From positions 1-6,136 of the forward strand of contig CANMPY010000126.1 in NCBI GenBank assembly GCA_947499775.1: DNA of 6,136 nucleotides, read 5' to 3'. The DNA is from Bacteroidota bacterium. Its GTDB lineage: Bacteria; Bacteroidota; Bacteroidia; NS11-12g; UBA9320. Made by a program: the position numbers and the translations under genes. Shown in pieces: positions 1 to 5,469 of this stretch; the first letter of the stretch is position 1; each line of letters begins with the position of its first letter. The notes below the pieces were generated by a model, which saw nothing but the letters and a program-made list of their open reading frames with translations, was not told the origin of the DNA and did not search any database.

Positions 1-129
1 TATGGAGTCGAAGCCTACCCTACTTACTTATTCATCGATTCAAAAGGCAATATTAAGCACAGAGACTTAGGGTATATTGATGCCAAAAAATTTATTGAAG
101 TTGGCAAATCAGCTTTGTTAAAAAAATAA
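1..129 (+). CDS. Thioredoxin-fold protein, C-terminal fragment
   Basis: This is the last 42 codons of a gene that begins before the window; it reads in frame from base 1 and stops at TAA 127-129. The peptide contains Val-Glu-Ala-Tyr-Pro-Thr-Tyr-Leu-Phe-Ile-Asp followed by Ser-Lys-Gly-Asn. This fits the cis-proline loop and the next strand and turn of thioredoxin-like domains (family pattern roughly V-x-x-Y-P-T-x-x-F-x-D-x-x-G). A short final helix ends in Leu-Leu-Lys-Lys. The redox CxxC motif, if there is one, lies outside the window, so I cannot tell an active thiol reductase from a redox-inactive relative, nor whether it is secreted. A 216-nt gap and a promoter separate it from rpsP, so it is probably a separate transcription unit. 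No convincing terminator follows it. Confidence 0.75.
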   Translation, partial: YGVEAYPTYLFIDSKGNIKHRDLGYIDAKKFIEVGKSALLKK

Positions 130-289
130 ATTTAAATAAGTTCCCTTATAGTTAAATACCTACTTAGCGAAGCTATCAAAAGTGTCGCACGAAATCATTT
201 CAAACTCTTAATATAAGCGATTCAATTCCTATACGCTATTGGTCTGAAATTAAGTGTATTTGTTTCTTTTTTTTTAAAATATTTTTTTT

Positions 290-297
290 TACTTTTG
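290..297 (+). promoter_or_regulatory. Bacteroidota-type -7 promoter element for the rpsP operon
   Basis: TACTTTTG matches the Bacteroidota -7 consensus TANNTTTG at every defined position. It lies 48 nt before the rpsP start and just after two nine-base T runs (267-275 and 282-290), which could act as a flexible AT-rich upstream element. A clear -33 TTTG is missing at the usual spacing: the nearest, at 259-262, is 27 nt away, which is too far. Transcription would start near 302-306, which may trim the 5' arm of the leader hairpin at 301-326. Confidence 0.55.
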
Positions 298-300
298 CAA

Positions 301-326
301 CCCTTCGGATTTTGGAGAACCGAGGG
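301..326 (+). promoter_or_regulatory. Hairpin in the rpsP leader, possible autoregulatory site
   Basis: CCCTTCGG (301-308) pairs with CCGAGGG (320-326): TCGG with CCGA and CCC with GGG, giving seven base pairs with one bulged U. The loop is 11 nt (309-319). It is the only GC-rich stretch in an AT-rich leader and ends 19 nt before the rpsP ATG. No U tract follows, so it is not an intrinsic terminator. Its place fits a ribosomal-protein leader through which bS16 could control its own operon. I recall bS16 leader motifs being proposed computationally in Flavobacteria but cannot confirm that this is one. If transcription starts after 303, the outer pairs would be lost. Confidence 0.4.
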
Positions 327-345
327 ATAAAAAAACATATAAAAA

Positions 346-1026
346 ATGGCAACAAAAATCAGATTACAAAGACAAGGACGCAAACGTCGTCCCTTGTTCC
401 ACATTGTGGTGGCGGACAGTAGAGCTCCTAGGGATGGAAAGTATATCGAAAGACTTGGATTGTATAATCCAAACACAAACCCAGCAACCATTGACCTAAA
501 TTTTGAAAGGTCGTTACATTGGTTGCAAGTTGGTGCTCAACCTTCCGATACAGCAAAAGCAATTTTATCCTACAAAGGCGTATTACACAAAGATTTCCTT
601 ATTAATGGGGTAAAAAAAGGCGCACACACTATTGAGCAAGCCGAAGAAAAATTCAATGCTTGGTTAGAAACCAAAGAAAACAAAATTTCAAGCAAGGTAG
701 ACAACTTAGCGTCAGCAAGCGATGCTAAAGCAAAAGCTAATTTAGAACGTGAAATTAAAATGAAAGCCGCTATCGCAGCTAAAATTTTAGCTAAAAATTC
801 GCCATTAGCAGAAGAAGTAGCAGAAAACGAAGATGTTCAAGAAACTTCTGACGAAACGGAAAACGAATCAGCAAATGAAGTAACCGAAGAAACAACTGAA
901 GTAGTAGCTGAAACTGAAACAGCAACTGAAGATGTTGCTGAAACTGTAGTTGAATCAGAAGCACCTGTTGAGGCTGAAGCAGCAACGGAAGAAGCTACTG
1001 AAGAAACTCCTGCACAAGACGCTTAA
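346..1026 (+). CDS. rpsP: Small ribosomal subunit protein bS16 with long acidic C-terminal tail
   Basis: bS16 is an assembly protein of the 30S body that binds 16S rRNA. Residues 1 to about 80 are the conserved domain: the start Met-Ala-Thr-Lys-Ile-Arg-Leu, the basic Arg-Lys-Arg-Arg patch at 12-15, Val-Val-Ala-Asp-Ser-Arg at 21-26, Arg-Asp-Gly-Lys-Tyr-Ile-Glu at 29-35 and Gly-Leu-Tyr-Asn-Pro at 38-42. Many bacterial bS16 proteins are only about 80-90 residues; this one has 226. Residues 81-150 form a mixed-charge, probably helical extension, and 151-226 an acidic low-complexity tail (separate entry). Extended bS16 proteins are known in Bacteroidota, so this is not a fusion artefact. The ATG is chosen because the conserved domain begins there; upstream is A-rich with no Shine-Dalgarno, as usual in this phylum. 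It is the first gene of the rpsP-rimM-trmD-exonuclease block. Confidence 0.97.
   Translation: MATKIRLQRQGRKRRPLFHIVVADSRAPRDGKYIERLGLYNPNTNPATIDLNFERSLHWLQVGAQPSDTAKAILSYKGVLHKDFLINGVKKGAHTIEQAEEKFNAWLETKENKISSKVDNLASASDAKAKANLEREIKMKAAIAAKILAKNSPLAEEVAENEDVQETSDETENESANEVTEETTEVVAETETATEDVAETVVESEAPVEAEAATEEATEETPAQDA
796..1023 (+). other. Coding region of the bS16 acidic low-complexity tail
   Basis: Codons 151-226 of rpsP encode 76 residues with 24 Glu, 4 Asp and no Lys or Arg. The rest is mostly Ala, Thr, Val and Ser in loose, irregular repeats such as Glu-Glu-Ala-Thr and Val-Ala-Glu-Thr. The DNA is correspondingly rich in GAA, ACT and GCA codons. It is probably disordered and its role is unknown. 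It could limit non-specific RNA binding or contact other proteins, but that is inference. Confidence 0.85.
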
Positions 1027-1037
1027 AATACACTATT

Positions 1038-1547
1038 TTGGCTGGCCTCATCTACGTTGGGTTTATTAAAAAAACACACGGATTTAAAGGTGCTGTTAAA
1101 ATACATAGCGAAAATTCTAGTATAACACTTAATCAAAAGGAACCATTAATGTTGGAAATCAACAAAAAAGTGGTTCCTTTTTTTATTGAACAAATTTCTA
1201 AATCGGCTTCAGAGTGGCAAGTGCTTTTTGAAGATATTCAAAACGTAGATGAAGCAGATGAACTTATTGGCTTGCCCGTTTACGTTGAGTCTGACCAAAT
1301 TGAAGATGCTGAAACTGAAATATGGATTAATGACACCGTTGGATTTAAAATAATAGATCAAACTATGGGACCAATAGGTGAAGTTGTAGAACATATTCAC
1401 AAACCCGGACAAGATTTACTGGAAATAGAATTTAACTCCAAAACCTATTTTATTCCATTTGTTGAGGAGCTAATCCTTAATTTTGATAATAAACTAGGCA
1501 TTATCTACACTAATCTTCCTGAAGGTTTACTATCCATTAACGACTAA
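1038..1547 (+). CDS. rimM: Ribosome maturation factor RimM
   Basis: RimM helps assemble the head of the 30S subunit and binds uS19. The protein has 169 residues, a normal length. The N-terminal RimM domain (about 1-85) opens with Tyr-Val-Gly-Phe-Ile-Lys-Lys-Thr-His-Gly-Phe-Lys-Gly, the family signature G-x-I-x-x-x-H-G-x-x-G. The PRC-barrel domain (about 95-168) includes Gly-Glu-Val near 114, Phe-Ile-Pro-Phe-Val at 138-142 and the closing Leu-Pro-Glu-Gly-Leu-Leu at 160-165. The start is TTG at 1038: an in-frame stop lies at 999-1001, no ATG occurs between it and the signature, and the next in-frame ATG (1149) would delete the signature. The gene begins 11 nt after rpsP and its stop TAA (1545-1547) shares one base with the trmD ATG, so coupled translation is likely. 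No Shine-Dalgarno is visible. Confidence 0.95.
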   Translation: MAGLIYVGFIKKTHGFKGAVKIHSENSSITLNQKEPLMLEINKKVVPFFIEQISKSASEWQVLFEDIQNVDEADELIGLPVYVESDQIEDAETEIWINDTVGFKIIDQTMGPIGEVVEHIHKPGQDLLEIEFNSKTYFIPFVEELILNFDNKLGIIYTNLPEGLLSIND

Positions 1548-2224
1548 TGCTCCATATCGATATTATTTCTGTATTACCAGCACTTATTCAAAGTCCATTA
1601 GAACATTCCATTTTAAAACGGGGCAAGGATAAAGGATTAATTTCTATTAATGTAATAGATTTAAGGCAATATGGAATAGGCAAACACAGGCAAGTAGACG
1701 ATTATCAATTCGGTGGAGGTGCAGGCATGGTTATGCGCATAGAACCCATATTCAATTGTATTACCGATTTAAAAAAAATACGAACCTATGATGAAGTTAT
1801 TTTTTTAACTCCCGATGGTGAAATTTTCGAACAAAAAACAGCTAATAATCTATCGTTATGTTCAAATCTAATTTTGCTTTGCGGGCATTACAAAGGGATA
1901 GACGAGCGCATCAGAGAACATTTAATAACGAAAGAAATATCTATTGGCGATTTTGTACTAACTGGTGGCGAATTGCCTGCCTTAATTGTTGCTGATGCAA
2001 TTTGTCGCTTGGTACCTGGTGTGATAAGCGATGAAGAATCGGCACTAAGCGATAGCTTTCAAGATGATATTTTATCACCCCCCCTCTATACACGACCATC
2101 TGAATTTGAAGGATGGGAAGTCCCAAAAATATTACTCTCTGGAGATTTTAAGAAAATTGATTTGTGGCGAGAAGAAAAAGCAGAAGAGAAAACACGTTTA
2201 AAAAGACCAAACCTAAACCTTTAA
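1547..2224 (+). CDS. trmD: tRNA (guanine-N1)-methyltransferase TrmD
   Basis: TrmD uses S-adenosylmethionine to make m1G37 next to the anticodon of tRNAs that have G at 36 and 37, which prevents +1 frameshifting. It is a SPOUT enzyme that works as a homodimer with a trefoil-knot cofactor site. All expected motifs are present in 225 residues: Gly-Gly-Gly-Ala-Gly-Met-Val-Met at 56-63, Leu-Cys-Gly-His-Tyr-Lys-Gly-Ile-Asp-Glu-Arg at 111-121, and Ser-Ile-Gly-Asp-Phe-Val-Leu-Thr-Gly-Gly-Glu-Leu-Pro at 132-144. Also present are Leu-Ser-Pro-Pro-Leu-Tyr-Thr-Arg-Pro at 176-184 and Val-Pro-Lys-Ile-Leu-Leu-Ser-Gly-Asp at 192-200. Arg121 and Asp135 correspond to the conserved catalytic Arg and Asp. The start ATG overlaps the rimM stop in TAATG. 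A run of seven C (2078-2084) falls in the Ser-Pro-Pro motif but the frame is intact. Confidence 0.98.
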   Translation: MLHIDIISVLPALIQSPLEHSILKRGKDKGLISINVIDLRQYGIGKHRQVDDYQFGGGAGMVMRIEPIFNCITDLKKIRTYDEVIFLTPDGEIFEQKTANNLSLCSNLILLCGHYKGIDERIREHLITKEISIGDFVLTGGELPALIVADAICRLVPGVISDEESALSDSFQDDILSPPLYTRPSEFEGWEVPKILLSGDFKKIDLWREEKAEEKTRLKRPNLNL

Positions 2225-2244
2225 AAAAAGATAAAGCCACAGCA

Positions 2245-3012
2245 ATGAATTTAACCTTAACCAAGCCTTTAGTGTTTTTTGATATTGAAAGCACAGGAAT
2301 AAGCACATCTAAAGATCGTATTATTGAGCTATACCTTATAAAACTAAACCCAGAAGGAACAGAGGAACACTTACACGAATTATATAATCCCGGAATTCCA
2401 ATTCCAGCTGAAGCCTCAGCCATACATGGCATATATGATAAAGATGTAAAAGACAAACCAAGCTTTACACAAAAAGCAGCTGAGCTTAACTTATTTCTAG
2501 ACAATTGCGATTTTGCTGGATTTAATTCCAATAAATTTGATGTTCCACTATTGGTGGAGGAATTTTACCGTGCAGGCCTTAACCTCGACATTGAACATAG
2601 AAAATTAGTGGATGTAATGCGAATATTCCATACCATGGAACCTCGTAATTTGGCAGCAGCTGTAAAATTTTATTGCGATAAGGAACTTGAAAATGCACAC
2701 TCTGCAAAATATGATACCATAGCCACCTTCGAAATTTTAAAGGCCCAATTAGAAAAATACCCTACATTGGATAAAACAATCGAAGGATTGCATAAACTAT
2801 CGGCACAAAATGGGCAAGTTGATTTAGCTGGAAGAATTGTTATGAATGACCGAAAAGAAGAAGTATTTAACTTCGGAAAACATAAAGGCAAATTAGTTAA
2901 AGAAGTACTAAAACGCGAGCCATCCTACTATGATTGGATGATGCAAAGTGATTTTACGGCCAATACTAAAAACGAATTAACCAAAATACGACTCAGGTTA
3001 CTTAATGAATAA
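2245..3012 (+). CDS. DEDDh 3'-5' exonuclease with ExoX-like C-terminal domain
   Basis: This is a metal-dependent 3'-5' exonuclease of the DnaQ/RNase T superfamily, 255 residues from ATG 2245. The active-site residues are all visible: Asp13 and Glu15 in Phe-Phe-Asp-Ile-Glu-Ser-Thr (11-17), Asp99 in Phe-Asn-Ser-Asn-Lys-Phe-Asp (93-99), then His152 and Asp157 in His-Ser-Ala-Lys-Tyr-Asp. After the nuclease domain (about 8-170), residues about 207-250 (Phe-Asn-Phe-Gly-Lys-His-Lys-Gly-Lys, then Pro-Ser-Tyr-Tyr-Asp-Trp) resemble the small C-terminal module of exonuclease X-like proteins. An upstream GTG at 2164 would add 27 Lys/Arg-rich residues but overlaps trmD by 61 nt, so I prefer the ATG 20 nt after trmD. 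It could act on DNA in repair or replication or on RNA ends; the sequence does not decide. It is not the polymerase III epsilon subunit with any certainty, so I give no symbol. Confidence 0.9.
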   Translation: MNLTLTKPLVFFDIESTGISTSKDRIIELYLIKLNPEGTEEHLHELYNPGIPIPAEASAIHGIYDKDVKDKPSFTQKAAELNLFLDNCDFAGFNSNKFDVPLLVEEFYRAGLNLDIEHRKLVDVMRIFHTMEPRNLAAAVKFYCDKELENAHSAKYDTIATFEILKAQLEKYPTLDKTIEGLHKLSAQNGQVDLAGRIVMNDRKEEVFNFGKHKGKLVKEVLKREPSYYDWMMQSDFTANTKNELTKIRLRLLNE

Positions 3013-3036
3013 AAAAAATTAATACCAAATTTTGTA

Positions 3037-3044
3037 GACTTTTG
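3037..3044 (+). promoter_or_regulatory. Possible -7 element before hutH
   Basis: GACTTTTG matches TANNTTTG at all defined positions but the first. It sits 9 nt before the hutH ATG, so the transcript would be leaderless or nearly so. A second near-match, AAATTTTG, lies at 3027-3034. With no good -33 element and only a 41-nt gap after the exonuclease stop, read-through from the upstream operon is equally possible. Confidence 0.25.
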
Positions 3045-3053
3045 TAATCTTAT

Positions 3054-4529
3054 ATGGCCACACCCTTAAATATTTCAAATCCATTAACATTTGAATCGGT
3101 AACTCAATTCGTATCTCAAAAGCCGACCATTGTAATTGATCAAATTGCAATGGATGCAATAACAAAATGCAATCAGTATTTACTTAATAAAATAGATATT
3201 CCAAATTCAGTTTATTATGGAATAAATACAGGGTTTGGCTCGCTTTGTAATACTAAAATAAGTCCTTCCGATTTAGTTAAGTTACAGGAAAACCTATTAA
3301 TGTCGCATGCATGCGGCATGGGCGAAATTGTACCTGACGAGGTAATTCGGCTCATGTTATTGTTCAAAATAAAATCATTAAGCCTTGGCTATAGCGGCGT
3401 AAAATTTGATACAGTTCAACGCCTTGCCGATTTTATTAATTTATCGCTTTATCCAGAAGTGTTCAAACAAGGTTCATTAGGCGCATCGGGCGATTTAGCC
3501 CCTTTAGCCCATCTCTGTTTGCCACTAATAGGCAAAGGTAAATTGGGAAAAGATTTATCTTTAAAAATATTAAAACAGCATAACTTAAATCCAATAAAAT
3601 TGGGACCAAAAGAAGGTTTGGCCTTAATTAATGGCACCCAATTTATGTCGGCATATGGTATGCATTGCTTAATGTTAGCCAAAAAACTAAGCAGTTGGTC
3701 TAATAGAATTGCAGCTCTAAGTTTGGAAGCCTTCGACTGTAGGATGGAGCCTTTTACGCCTCAAATTCATGAAGTACGCAATCAAAAAGGTCAAATTGAA
3801 TGTGCCAAAACCATTTCGCAGCTCCTAGCAGATAGCCAATGGATGAACGGGGCAAAAGATTCAGTTCAAGATCCGTATTCCTTTAGATGCATCCCGCAGG
3901 TACACGGTGCAACCCAAGATGTAATTACCCAGGTTGAAACAATTTTTATCAATGAAATAAATGCCGTAACCGACAATCCAAATATATTTGTCGATGACGA
4001 TTTAATACTTTCTGGAGGCAATTTTCATGGTCAGATTTTAGCTCTACATGCCGATTTTTTAGCGATGGCTATGGCCGAATTGGGAAGCATTTCGGAACGA
4101 CGTACCTATAAACTCATTTCAGGAGAGCGAGGGTTACCGGTATTTCTAACCGCAAATCCTGGTCTAAACTCAGGATTTATGATTCCTCAATATACTGCTG
4201 CTTCCATTGTAAGCTTGAACAAGCAACTATGCACACCGGCTTCTGTTGATAGTATTGTAAGTAGTAATGGACAAGAAGATCATGTAAGCATGGGCGCCAA
4301 CGCTATGCTAAAACTAATAAGGGTTGTAGAAAATGTAAGAAAAGTACTTGCCATTGAATTATTTACCTCATGCCAAGCCCTTGAATTCAGAGAGCTCCAA
4401 AACTGCTCATTCGCTACCCAGGAATTAGTAAAATTTGTAAGAACAAAAATTCCTTATATACACGAAGATACCGAAATGTCGTCGTTGATGTTTATGGCTG
4501 AGGCCATTCTCGATGAACGTTCTGAATAG
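3054..4529 (+). CDS. hutH: Histidine ammonia-lyase
   Basis: The enzyme converts L-histidine to trans-urocanate and ammonia, the first step of histidine degradation, in the cytoplasm as a tetramer. The 491 residues are close to the usual length of about 500. Ala144-Ser145-Gly146 in Gly-Ala-Ser-Gly-Asp-Leu-Ala-Pro-Leu-Ala-His cyclise to the MIO electrophile. Other active-site features are Tyr55 in Tyr-Gly-Ile-Asn-Thr-Gly-Phe-Gly, Asn193 in Leu-Ile-Asn-Gly-Thr, Gln272/Tyr275/Arg278, Phe324 in Gly-Gly-Asn-Phe-His-Gly and Glu408 in Gln-Glu-Asp-His-Val-Ser-Met-Gly. Ser84-His85 and Met376 match positions typical of histidine lyases, which argues against tyrosine or phenylalanine lyases and the aminomutases. 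It follows the exonuclease by 41 nt. No hutU, hutI, hutG or regulator is in view, so the rest of the pathway must lie elsewhere if present. Catalytic residues look complete. Confidence 0.93.
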   Translation: MATPLNISNPLTFESVTQFVSQKPTIVIDQIAMDAITKCNQYLLNKIDIPNSVYYGINTGFGSLCNTKISPSDLVKLQENLLMSHACGMGEIVPDEVIRLMLLFKIKSLSLGYSGVKFDTVQRLADFINLSLYPEVFKQGSLGASGDLAPLAHLCLPLIGKGKLGKDLSLKILKQHNLNPIKLGPKEGLALINGTQFMSAYGMHCLMLAKKLSSWSNRIAALSLEAFDCRMEPFTPQIHEVRNQKGQIECAKTISQLLADSQWMNGAKDSVQDPYSFRCIPQVHGATQDVITQVETIFINEINAVTDNPNIFVDDDLILSGGNFHGQILALHADFLAMAMAELGSISERRTYKLISGERGLPVFLTANPGLNSGFMIPQYTAASIVSLNKQLCTPASVDSIVSSNGQEDHVSMGANAMLKLIRVVENVRKVLAIELFTSCQALEFRELQNCSFATQELVKFVRTKIPYIHEDTEMSSLMFMAEAILDERSE

Positions 4530-4547
4530 GTATTAGTATTATTCTGT

Positions 4548-4568
4548 GGTTATAGGCAATTATAATCC
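4548..4568 (+). repeat. AT-rich hairpin at the left edge of the insert
   Basis: GGTTATA (4548-4554) pairs with TATAA-T-CC (4561-4568), giving seven base pairs with one bulged T and the loop GGCAAT. GTGG (4546-4549) and CCAC (4571-4574) can form an alternative outer stem. It begins 18 nt after the hutH stop. It has no U tract, so it is a poor intrinsic terminator, and it contains the GTTATAGGCAA motif that marks the left end of the candidate cassette. Confidence 0.4.
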
Positions 4569-4580
4569 GACCACTCAGCA

Positions 4581-5324
4581 ATGACAGGACAAGGGCTAAA
4601 AAACATTTACATATTCATCGGGACAGCAATCCTATTGACAACTTGCGGACTACCAAAAGAAGTTTCGCATGTAGTGGAAAGCCGACCAAAAGAAATGGTT
4701 GAACTTCCAACTGGCTATTGTAACTTATTTCCGACAACATCATTTGAGCAGTGGGACAAGGACTATAACTCATTTGACCGTTATCTTACAAGCGACATCA
4801 TGCAAACTCAAATGGGGCTTTCTTATACTATCAATGGCGTTCATATTTGGCGGTGTGTTCCTTCGGCTCGCACACACGTTCAACTCGACACAACAACAAT
4901 GATTACCGACAACAACGAAGTCGTTGGAAATTGGCGAATAGCTTGTAACAGGACAATAACATATGAAGACTCTGTTGTTTACGCAGACAAAAAGTTTTAT
5001 CGGACTTCCAAAGTAGTTAAAGACGTCAAAGATGATGATGTTTTTCTTTCAATGACAGCAGACAAGTTCAAACTTTACGCAAAAGAAAAGGGTAATAGCA
5101 GCTTCAAAAAAATTGCGATTAAAAATTACCACATAGAAAGCAAACGTTACTTAATGCTTTACGGACTTTCAAAAGCTAGGGCAGCAATTGCCTTTGTTGG
5201 ACTTGACAAAGAAGGCAGGCTAATAATAAATAGTTACTACGTTCAAGAGCGTAAAGTAAAAGACGTTTACGTTGTTTACCAAGCGACCATGACACAAATG
5301 GTATTCAAGAAAATAACTACATGA
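4581..5324 (+). CDS. Hypothetical protein, probable lipoprotein
   Basis: I do not recognise this 247-residue protein. The N-terminus has Lys7, a hydrophobic stretch at 9-19 and then Leu19-Thr20-Thr21-Cys22-Gly23. This resembles a signal peptidase II lipobox, although Thr before the Cys is not ideal; if it is used, the protein would be lipid-anchored after Cys22. The rest is soluble, with no further membrane segment. Residues 113-123 (Glu-Val-Val-Gly-Asn-Trp-Arg-Ile-Ala-Cys) followed by alternating hydrophobic strands to the end recall the Gly-x-Trp start of lipocalin-like barrels; this is only a fold-level guess. Cysteines occur at 22, 47, 92 and 122. Codon use differs sharply from hutH (GAC-rich for Asp). 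The ATG at 4581 is preferred because the signal peptide starts there; no Shine-Dalgarno is seen. It is convergent with the kinase gene and probably acquired. Confidence 0.75.
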   Translation: MTGQGLKNIYIFIGTAILLTTCGLPKEVSHVVESRPKEMVELPTGYCNLFPTTSFEQWDKDYNSFDRYLTSDIMQTQMGLSYTINGVHIWRCVPSARTHVQLDTTTMITDNNEVVGNWRIACNRTITYEDSVVYADKKFYRTSKVVKDVKDDDVFLSMTADKFKLYAKEKGNSSFKKIAIKNYHIESKRYLMLYGLSKARAAIAFVGLDKEGRLIINSYYVQERKVKDVYVVYQATMTQMVFKKITT

Positions 5325-5331
5325 GATTAAC

Positions 5332-5345
5332 TGCTTGTAAAAGCA
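5332..5345 (+). terminator. Short hairpin just after the hypothetical gene
   Basis: TGCTT and AAGCA form a perfect five-base-pair stem with a GTAA loop, starting 7 nt after the stop codon. The stem is short, and only CATTTGC follows rather than a U run. It is at best a weak transcript end for the hypothetical gene, or part of the structured tail that follows. Confidence 0.25.
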
Positions 5346-5350
5346 CATTT

Positions 5351-5446
5351 GCAATAGGTGGGTTTTCGTGCTCCGCAGACAGTTTAGTGGTAGCCTAAAG
5401 ATTTGTGCTCCGAAATCGCCAACTTCTTAAACCCACAAACCGTTGC
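5351..5446. repeat. Long imperfect palindrome in the tail of the insert
   Basis: GTGGGTTT (5358-5365) pairs exactly with AAACCCAC (5429-5436). Farther out, GCAA (5351-5354) pairs with TTGC (5443-5446). Inside, TTTAG (5383-5387) pairs with CTAAA (5395-5399) around a 7-nt loop. The octamer GTGCTCCG occurs twice in the same direction, at 5368-5375 and 5405-5412. The nested layout suggests a single-stranded folded form with functional meaning, such as a recombination site, or a transcribed structure in the convergent gap. No reading frame fits this stretch. Confidence 0.55.
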
Positions 5447-5469
5447 CTAACAAAACTCTCTATATAAAA

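Larger units (their letters stand above)
4549..5451. mobile_element. Candidate single-gene mobile cassette with inward-facing ends
   Basis: The left end reads GTTATAGGCAA (4549-4559). The right end reads TTGCCTAAC (5443-5451), whose complement is GTTAGGCAA; the two match as inverted ends if the left has two extra bases (TA). Between them are one gene of unknown function and a palindrome-rich 3' tail. The gene prefers GAC over GAT for Asp 12 to 3, whereas neighbouring hutH uses GAT over GAC 19 to 4, which points to a different origin. No transposase or integrase gene and no clear target-site duplication are present, so any movement would need enzymes from elsewhere. Similar ends around lone hypothetical genes in other Bacteroidota genomes are a recollection, not something checked here. 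Confidence 0.4.

Noticed and set aside
165..175. Small hairpin TAGC-GAA-GCTA after the thioredoxin-like gene
   Set aside because: There are only four base pairs and no U tract, so it is too weak to call a terminator.
222..491. Minus-strand open frame of 89 codons over the rpsP promoter and start
   Set aside because: It is antisense to the conserved start of rpsP and runs through the T-rich promoter, which gives a lysine-rich stretch; there are no domain features.
791..985. Minus-strand open frame rich in Leu and Gln
   Set aside because: It is the mirror of the repetitive acidic tail of bS16; the Leu/Gln bias follows from GAA, GCT and ACT codons on the other strand.
2164..2244. GTG start giving the exonuclease a 27-residue basic N-terminal extension
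   Set aside because: It overlaps trmD by 61 nt, and the basic residues arise from reading the A-rich trmD end in another frame; the ATG at 2245 is well placed.
3304..3315. Perfect 12-bp palindrome CGCATGCATGCG
   Set aside because: It lies inside hutH and encodes the conserved Ser-His-Ala-Cys-Gly region; it is most likely chance within coding sequence.
4699..4902. 67-codon open frame on the plus strand inside the hypothetical gene
   Set aside because: It is an out-of-frame shadow within the longer gene that has a signal peptide and consistent codon use.
5443..5451. Canonical integron attC site
   Set aside because: GCCTAAC fits RYYYAAC, but it ends the palindrome instead of starting it and no GTTRRRY partner lies at the other side; no integrase is in view.
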